NCBI GenBank assembly: GCA_964498785.1
Contig: CAZCJL010000131.1
Location: 1 to 17,996, forward strand
Length of the DNA: 17,996 nucleotides
Direction: 5' to 3'
Origin: Mariaggregatimicrobium sp964498785
GTDB taxonomy: Bacteria; Zhuqueibacterota; Zhuqueibacteria; Thermofontimicrobiales; Thiofontviventaceae
Positions 14,001 through 17,996 of this stretch are shown here, piece by piece. The notes beneath the pieces are model-generated. The model worked only from the letters and a program-made list of their open reading frames with translations, ran no database searches and was not told the DNA's origin. The position numbers and the translations under genes are program-made. Each line of letters starts with the position of its first letter. Positions within the stretch are counted from its first letter, which is position 1.

Positions 14001-17000
14001 GATTCCCGATTTTATGAACTCTACTTAGCGGATCACTGTAATATTGGATTTCGACATAAGGATAACCGCTACAATTTGCGCCTTCTCCGGTATCTCCATC
14101 ATAATATTCTCGACAACTTCCGGTTGTACCATCCGGATCATCATACTTATCCGTAAATTTGTGATCAGTATCAGCAACGTACGCTTTCCAGGCTTTGGAT
14201 TCCCTGTCTAAAACATCATAATCAGTCACTGCGATAATATCATTGTCACTTTCACGAATTTGTGTTTGAATTGTTTGCCCGAATCCGTCAAAGTAATCGG
14301 TCGCTATTATTGGTTCGGACATGACAATAATATCATCAAATTCAACTTCACTTGTATTGGTACGTAATGAAATAAACGAACCACTCGTAATGGGAGAGCC
14401 ATCTGTCCAATTTCCAAAATATTTACCATTTCTATAAATTTCAAAATAACCTGACGAAGGATCAAATATTACTTCATACGTGTAAGTTTGATCATTAACC
14501 ATACTCGCAGTTGCAAAGCTGTTCATTAAGGATAAAGAATTATTTAACGATTTGTACAGTTTAATATAATTTGGCTCCTGCATTATCAAGTAAGAATTAC
14601 CCCTATGTGTATCAGTACCACTGGAAGCCATAAAATACATACCAGCAGTTTTGCTACCTGAGACAAAATGGCTATTCCATCGATAATAGTGCAAACCGGA
14701 TTGATTATAAGGGTAATAGCTGTTCGTGTTCGAATTTGCGGTATTACTCTGTTTGTACACCCCATCTTCAATAATCCATGTTCCCGAATAAGGCGTCCAA
14801 TTGCTCAACGTATTGTTATTGAAATTACTGATACGTCCATCGATAGGACTATTCATTACTTTGATTGAATTGGGATCCGTATCGCTAAAATCACCGTCAT
14901 TTCCATCCCTTGAAAAATAATATGATTTAGCGGTGATTAATTGATGGTCAGTATTTGAGATTCCGATCGATCTTTGAAAATTATCGTAATGGAAATAGCT
15001 AGAATTTCCGTTTTCATCGGTTTGACTCATCAGCCGATATGTCGAGGGATCATAAGATTGAGAAGCGCACAATGCATCGATGGGATAGACACGTAAATTA
15101 TCAAAATGAGCTTTACATCGGAATGAATAAAAACCAATATATCCACCGCTATATGCATTATCTGTTACCTCTAGCTGTAATTCATCATCTACGTATATTT
15201 GAAAATCATCATTTTCAGCAATTATTTTTATGTGCCGCCAGGATGTTGGTGGTTTACCGGTTTCTTTGGTTCCTAAAGGTCCAGTTCCGGCTTTATAAAA
15301 ATGAATGCGACCGTCATATCGGTAAAAGACCATATATCCTGATGTTGTATAGTTGTGAGTGTAGTCATTTTGTCGAAATTGAAGAGCCACCCAGTCAGTT
15401 GTAGAATATTTATCATCGATTTTTATATCATATTCCGCGATAAAGTTATTTCCGAGCCCTGAAATTGAATTTTTATTCATACACATGGCAGTCGCATTTA
15501 TACTTGTAAATGATAGCATCTGATCAGCCGCTGCCCAATTAGCTGCACCTGTTTTGTACCATTCAATAGGAGAAACATCATCAATATTATTATCGCCAAA
15601 ATCATCGGCAGTACATTCTGCAAGCTGTGCATTTTTAATTGTAACAATAGGCAGTGTTTTATTATAACTCAAAATAGCGCATGTACGTATATCTTTAGAA
15701 TCTTTGCTTTCCTCAATATTACCATTTTCATCAAAGCTCAAAATTTCTGATTGCTTTATCCACTCGGTTGTTGGTGCAGAATCTGTTGTCCAATTTGTTG
15801 ATTCAAATTGGGTGAAGGTATAATTATCATTTTTATCCAGCCATTGGTAAGTTGAAACCGGCGCCCAGGCACCATTTCCCCAATTTTTATAAGTAGTTAC
15901 TGTTGATGAACGAGCATTCCCCGATGAAACTTGATTTTCCCACGTTGTTGTCTGTGCCACATCCGATAGAATATTATTCGTTTGCATATCATTGTATTTT
16001 TCGCAGGCATAATCTATTTCTGTTACAATAGTAACATCATCACTGTTCTCCACAGTTGTGCTGCTGACAAGTCCATTATTATTATTGTATTCATAGTCTA
16101 ACTCGGTTAATACATTATCAAGTGTTACATCTTTATCAGTGATACGCCTATTATAAACTTGTTCTCCTGCGATTGCCTGGTAGGCATTCCACGTATATTC
16201 TATTGTTTTTATCACAGTAGAACTGTTTTTCAAGTCGGTTTTTGTCTCAAATCCCTTCAAATTAGTTGTGCTAACATCGAAATAATGCACAATACTACCA
16301 TTACTTCCTGGCAGATTTTCCGTGACCTGATCATAAATGTAATGTGTTGATGGAGAATTGAACGTAGTAATCTCGTATAGCGTTCCATAACTAAAAGTAG
16401 TAGTCGAAACCGGATTGACCTGATCATCCTTTATAATACTCGTTACTTTGAAACCTACGACATTTCCACCATAACTTTTTTCACCATATTGGAATGTGAT
16501 ACTTCCACCATTTGAGGATGTTATTTCCTCAAGAGTTCCTTTGATATTTGCTGTATTTGTATAATCGAACGTAATTGCCGGTAATGCGCTGACATCATCA
16601 GCCGGATTTTGGGGATTTCGATATTGTATTGATGTGAGCAGCAATTTCTTTTTACTTGTACCACAAACATTGTCGCTATAGCCGTGTCCGAACTTAATAT
16701 ATTGTACTAAATTTGGATTTGATAACCCGGGATCTTTATCCCATACTTCAATATAATCCAGACGACTCTTTTGATAATTAATTGCATATCGATGCGGATG
16801 GGCTTCATAGTCTATTGTTGGAACATCCGAACGATCTTCAGCATAATTAAATTTCATCACCCGCCCGGCACTGTCTGTAATTTTGCTGACATAACTTGCT
16901 CTTATATAATTGGGCGAAACCCATTCCTCATCTTGACCACCTCCCCCTGAGGTTATGCAATAATATTCAAAGCGGATGTTATCCCATTTATCCAAATACT

Positions 17001-17859
17001 CAAATGTTATCTTGTTGCCAAAAATATCTTCTATTTCTGTCAAATCCCATATAATATCATGCATATATGTTTCAAAATTTGCACAATAAGCCCATTTTCT
17101 CCAATGCGGAATCCTTCGCAAATGTCCGAATGTATATTTTTTACCTTCAATATCATAAAGTATCCATTTATTATTTATCTCATCTTTTTCAATCTTTTGA
17201 TAACCATATTGGTTCATTGCATACTCATCGTTGCCAAGTGAAATTAATTTGCTAACATTATTACTGGAAATGTAATAGTTCGATTCGGGGTAAAAAATTA
17301 TTTCATCTGTGCCGGCATTTATATAACTCGAGTTAACGACTATTCGAGGTAAATCGAGTGCCCAACCGAGACCAATTTCAGAAACCTGCATCTTTGCATT
17401 TTCGGGGAAGTCATCGTCCTCAACCACATCTTTTATAGAGCTCGAATATGTGAGATTAACCTGGAAATCGAGATTATTTCTACCTTTTAGCGAAATAAGT
17501 GGGATGGAAAATTTTGCAGTACCTGATGCTAAACTTATATTTGAAGTACCGGCACGCTCGACAACAGGAGATTTACCGGTTGAAAACGGGGATAAAGGTT
17601 CTTTAGATGAGCCTCCAGAACCAGATGGTGCTTTTCCGCCAGAAGCATTTAATGTTAAAACCCAAGGAGGAAGAGTACCATCAGTTGGATAAAAAGCAAA
17701 ACCACCATAAGAATTTTCGCTTCGCAACGCATTATCATTACTGGGATTAGAACTACTAAAAAGATAAGGAAATTGAATTAATTTAATTTGTGCCATAGTT
17801 AGGGAGGGTATAAATAAAAAAAGCAACAGAAATATTAAGCACCAATTTAAACGTTTCAT
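11071..17859 (-). CDS. Full-length secreted Rhs/YD-repeat protein with variable toxin tip
   Basis: 2262 aa; AGGAGG 5 bases before ATG 17859. Signal peptide 1-23 (TMA/Q). Residues 105-200 carry the N-terminal beta-rich region of Rhs/SpvB-like proteins, with GLGWALDLPRI at 163. Residues about 280-740 and 1190-1985 hold YD-type repeats (YDANGNI, YDQNGNLLED). Two concanavalin/LamG-like inserts lie near 754-925 and 1010-1185; an all-beta insert lies near 1357-1470 and a Ca-binding-like DKDGDGDG near 1510. The Rhs core (YYLLDHLGSTRAIVDEDG to YCGNNP) spans about 1984-2088 and ends in DPDG, the cleavage-type motif. The 174-aa tip (2089-2262) is basic at first (KHPKTRKWLLKQ) and matches no toxin I recognise. 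Rhs shells encapsulate and deliver C-terminal toxins; here export probably begins with Sec. A 39-aa ORF and the CPBP gene follow. Confidence 0.93.
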   Translation of the reverse strand: MKRLNWCLIFLLLFLFIPSLTMAQIKLIQFPYLFSSSNPSNDNALRSENSYGGFAFYPTDGTLPPWVLTLNASGGKAPSGSGGSSKEPLSPFSTGKSPVVERAGTSNISLASGTAKFSIPLISLKGRNNLDFQVNLTYSSSIKDVVEDDDFPENAKMQVSEIGLGWALDLPRIVVNSSYINAGTDEIIFYPESNYYISSNNVSKLISLGNDEYAMNQYGYQKIEKDEINNKWILYDIEGKKYTFGHLRRIPHWRKWAYCANFETYMHDIIWDLTEIEDIFGNKITFEYLDKWDNIRFEYYCITSGGGGQDEEWVSPNYIRASYVSKITDSAGRVMKFNYAEDRSDVPTIDYEAHPHRYAINYQKSRLDYIEVWDKDPGLSNPNLVQYIKFGHGYSDNVCGTSKKKLLLTSIQYRNPQNPADDVSALPAITFDYTNTANIKGTLEEITSSNGGSITFQYGEKSYGGNVVGFKVTSIIKDDQVNPVSTTTFSYGTLYEITTFNSPSTHYIYDQVTENLPGSNGSIVHYFDVSTTNLKGFETKTDLKNSSTVIKTIEYTWNAYQAIAGEQVYNRRITDKDVTLDNVLTELDYEYNNNNGLVSSTTVENSDDVTIVTEIDYACEKYNDMQTNNILSDVAQTTTWENQVSSGNARSSTVTTYKNWGNGAWAPVSTYQWLDKNDNYTFTQFESTNWTTDSAPTTEWIKQSEILSFDENGNIEESKDSKDIRTCAILSYNKTLPIVTIKNAQLAECTADDFGDNNIDDVSPIEWYKTGAANWAAADQMLSFTSINATAMCMNKNSISGLGNNFIAEYDIKIDDKYSTTDWVALQFRQNDYTHNYTTSGYMVFYRYDGRIHFYKAGTGPLGTKETGKPPTSWRHIKIIAENDDFQIYVDDELQLEVTDNAYSGGYIGFYSFRCKAHFDNLRVYPIDALCASQSYDPSTYRLMSQTDENGNSSYFHYDNFQRSIGISNTDHQLITAKSYYFSRDGNDGDFSDTDPNSIKVMNSPIDGRISNFNNNTLSNWTPYSGTWIIEDGVYKQSNTANSNTNSYYPYNQSGLHYYRWNSHFVSGSKTAGMYFMASSGTDTHRGNSYLIMQEPNYIKLYKSLNNSLSLMNSFATASMVNDQTYTYEVIFDPSSGYFEIYRNGKYFGNWTDGSPITSGSFISLRTNTSEVEFDDIIVMSEPIIATDYFDGFGQTIQTQIRESDNDIIAVTDYDVLDRESKAWKAYVADTDHKFTDKYDDPDGTTGSCREYYDGDTGEGANCSGYPYVEIQYYSDPLSRVHKIGNPGSNYRISSGHEIQYAYSANASDDVGGYDANTLFKTTVTNENGNNTYIFKDKLGNIASDKIYLNQEVVPVDKDCSVEATSTGLEVIDRSQFVSNKNQTAEWWCSYELEPGSILESFVFKIGTTYDGSDIVNTTSSGNGTFSVQADQTYYVYIKIDVRNGDSGLAAGNVSYQDDSVQDLYLDTYYKFDILGNVTQIVPPNAQGSDSSPYCTAMEYNTLGELIKKIEPDKDGDGDGIASEESIDDTIVDYEYIYDSNGNLRFILNPNSRNSATAYFIYNKYDVFNRLIEAGTMTNPGTNFTQSNADNAQYPTSGHTIKIAYCYDNEPAYASAVWSDAVDPGVMNNLKGQLAAQAYKDENTSEWGYTFYSYDQFGNIEWLKQDLPGDDIGIKTIAYGHDLAGNVTKMLYQDGEDDAFYTWYEYDDVGRIKQIYSNVTDNRLTATENADYSYFPFGNTQRLVLGGDAQGVDYLYNTRDWLTDINHQNLNSDPVGVDDRFGLVIGYETQSHIGQPQYQNATPQYNGNISWMIWQTAENTNPYSLVGYTFEYDRANRLTEADFGYYSGGWQTCDNSDLENITYDANGNIQTLTRYHIDGEKMDELTYDYFTNENRLEYINDAVSSVDYEMDVDDQSPDNYSYDQNGNLLEDARREISLQYDYRNLPFSIDFDITNDYINSAYDGAGNRVIKETTFRRSNNETSDTYSYYLLDHLGSTRAIVDEDGDVKVCYDYYPFGLNMRQTIVSGDEAVYKFTGKERDDGSNYDYFGVRYYDSSIGRWMAPDPSNQYHSPFVYCGNNPTNFIDPDGQQAVTFFKWLISQATKHPKTRKWLLKQIANGKIKGKAKKIIEKALGNSHQYPEGTNKNLGGAAIEIYYDKNGNRYEYYTNDANGLPIFKDMYGNDVTAEQMSNIYIQEQLEKDQIISPKKRMIMPDKIKMNNPKNLIFYNNILRTYEPEFFIAPPDNTGGNQNIPRDKGEKVIA
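11619..11902 (-). repeat. Rhs-core repeat, copy A (main gene, 284 bp)
   Basis: Encodes residues about 1987-2081 of the main Rhs protein. Near-identical to 7915-8198, its inner part to 4945-5182, and a 51-bp piece to 2193-2243. These copies give homology directly upstream of each tip, the position needed to exchange tips. Confidence 0.92.
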
Positions 17860-17886
17860 AGAATCCTCCTAATCTGGATGAAACGG

Positions 17887-17916
17887 ATATTAAAAAACAT
17901 GTTAAATTTTTGTAAA
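17887..17916 (-). promoter_or_regulatory. Candidate promoter of the main Rhs gene
   Basis: TTTACA (17916-17911) and TAATAT (17892-17887), 18 bases apart, lie 28 bases before ATG 17859 and leave the AGGAGG ribosome site in the leader. The -35 overlaps an imperfect inverted repeat (CATGTT...AACATG, 17898-17920). The rest of the 137-base upstream stretch shows nothing else clear. Confidence 0.3.
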
Positions 17917-17996
17917 CATGAAGATTAATGACTATTAAAAATAAAATCAACAAGCATTGCGATTATAAAACAATTTTTAAGCCATAAATCCATTAA

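Noticed and set aside
15039..15404. 121-aa plus-strand ORF
   Set aside because: Lies wholly opposite the well-supported lectin-like insert of the main Rhs protein.

Overview
The window is a low-GC stretch in which every gene I can support lies on the minus strand, so it reads from right to left. It looks like a polymorphic-toxin (Rhs/YD-repeat) locus. One full-length secreted Rhs protein is followed by a chain of alternative C-terminal 'tip' cassettes and small membrane-protein genes that look like immunity genes. The signal peptides, Rhs architecture, AT-rich composition and DNRLRE/LamG-like modules suggest a Gram-negative, FCB-type bacterium (Bacteroidota/Calditrichota or relatives). The strong AGGAGG ribosome sites are less typical of Bacteroidota, so this placement is weak. 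I see no rRNA, tRNA, CRISPR, transposase or phage genes, and no VgrG/PAAR partner. Export of the Rhs protein therefore probably starts with Sec.

Layout in transcription order. The main Rhs protein (2262 aa, 17859-11071) has a signal peptide, an N-terminal beta-rich region, YD repeats interrupted by two lectin-like inserts, the conserved Rhs core, and an unrecognised 174-aa tip. It is followed by a 39-aa single-span ORF (10993-10874) and a CPBP-type membrane protease homologue (10864-10175). After these come: a tip relic (10166-10023) and a small two-span membrane protein (9990-9724); core+tip cassette 'B' (9700-8723) with its overlapping membrane protein (8739-8368); core+tip cassette 'C' (8218-7256) with a 203-aa membrane protein (7226-6615); core-less tip 'F' (6573-5931) with a 72-aa membrane protein (5550-5332); core+tip cassette 'D' (5291-4293) with a 201-aa membrane protein (4220-3615); truncated tip 'G' (3581-3078) with a 202-aa membrane protein (2879-2271); and a 51-bp relic of the Rhs core (2243-2193). 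The left end has a DNRLRE-domain secreted protein (1995-460) ending in an Rhs-like phrase, and a diverged mini-Rhs with its own signal peptide that runs off the window (400-1).

How the parts fit. The six small membrane proteins fall into two paralogous families. One (88, 123 and 72 aa) follows tips of the B/F type, including a relic whose last residues match tip F. The other (203, 201 and 202 aa) follows the glycine-rich tips C, D and G. Near-identical DNA encoding the Rhs core is present in the main gene and in cassettes C and D, with a synonymously diverged copy in B. The cassettes have no signal peptide and mostly no convincing ribosome site. The simplest reading is that they are silent or displaced toxin tips that can be recombined onto the main Rhs gene through the core repeat, while their immunity genes are kept active. 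Membrane-embedded immunity proteins plus hydrophobic, glycine-rich tips suggest toxins acting at the inner membrane; this is inference. Rhs tip displacement is known in other bacteria, but I recognise neither these tip families nor these two immunity families.
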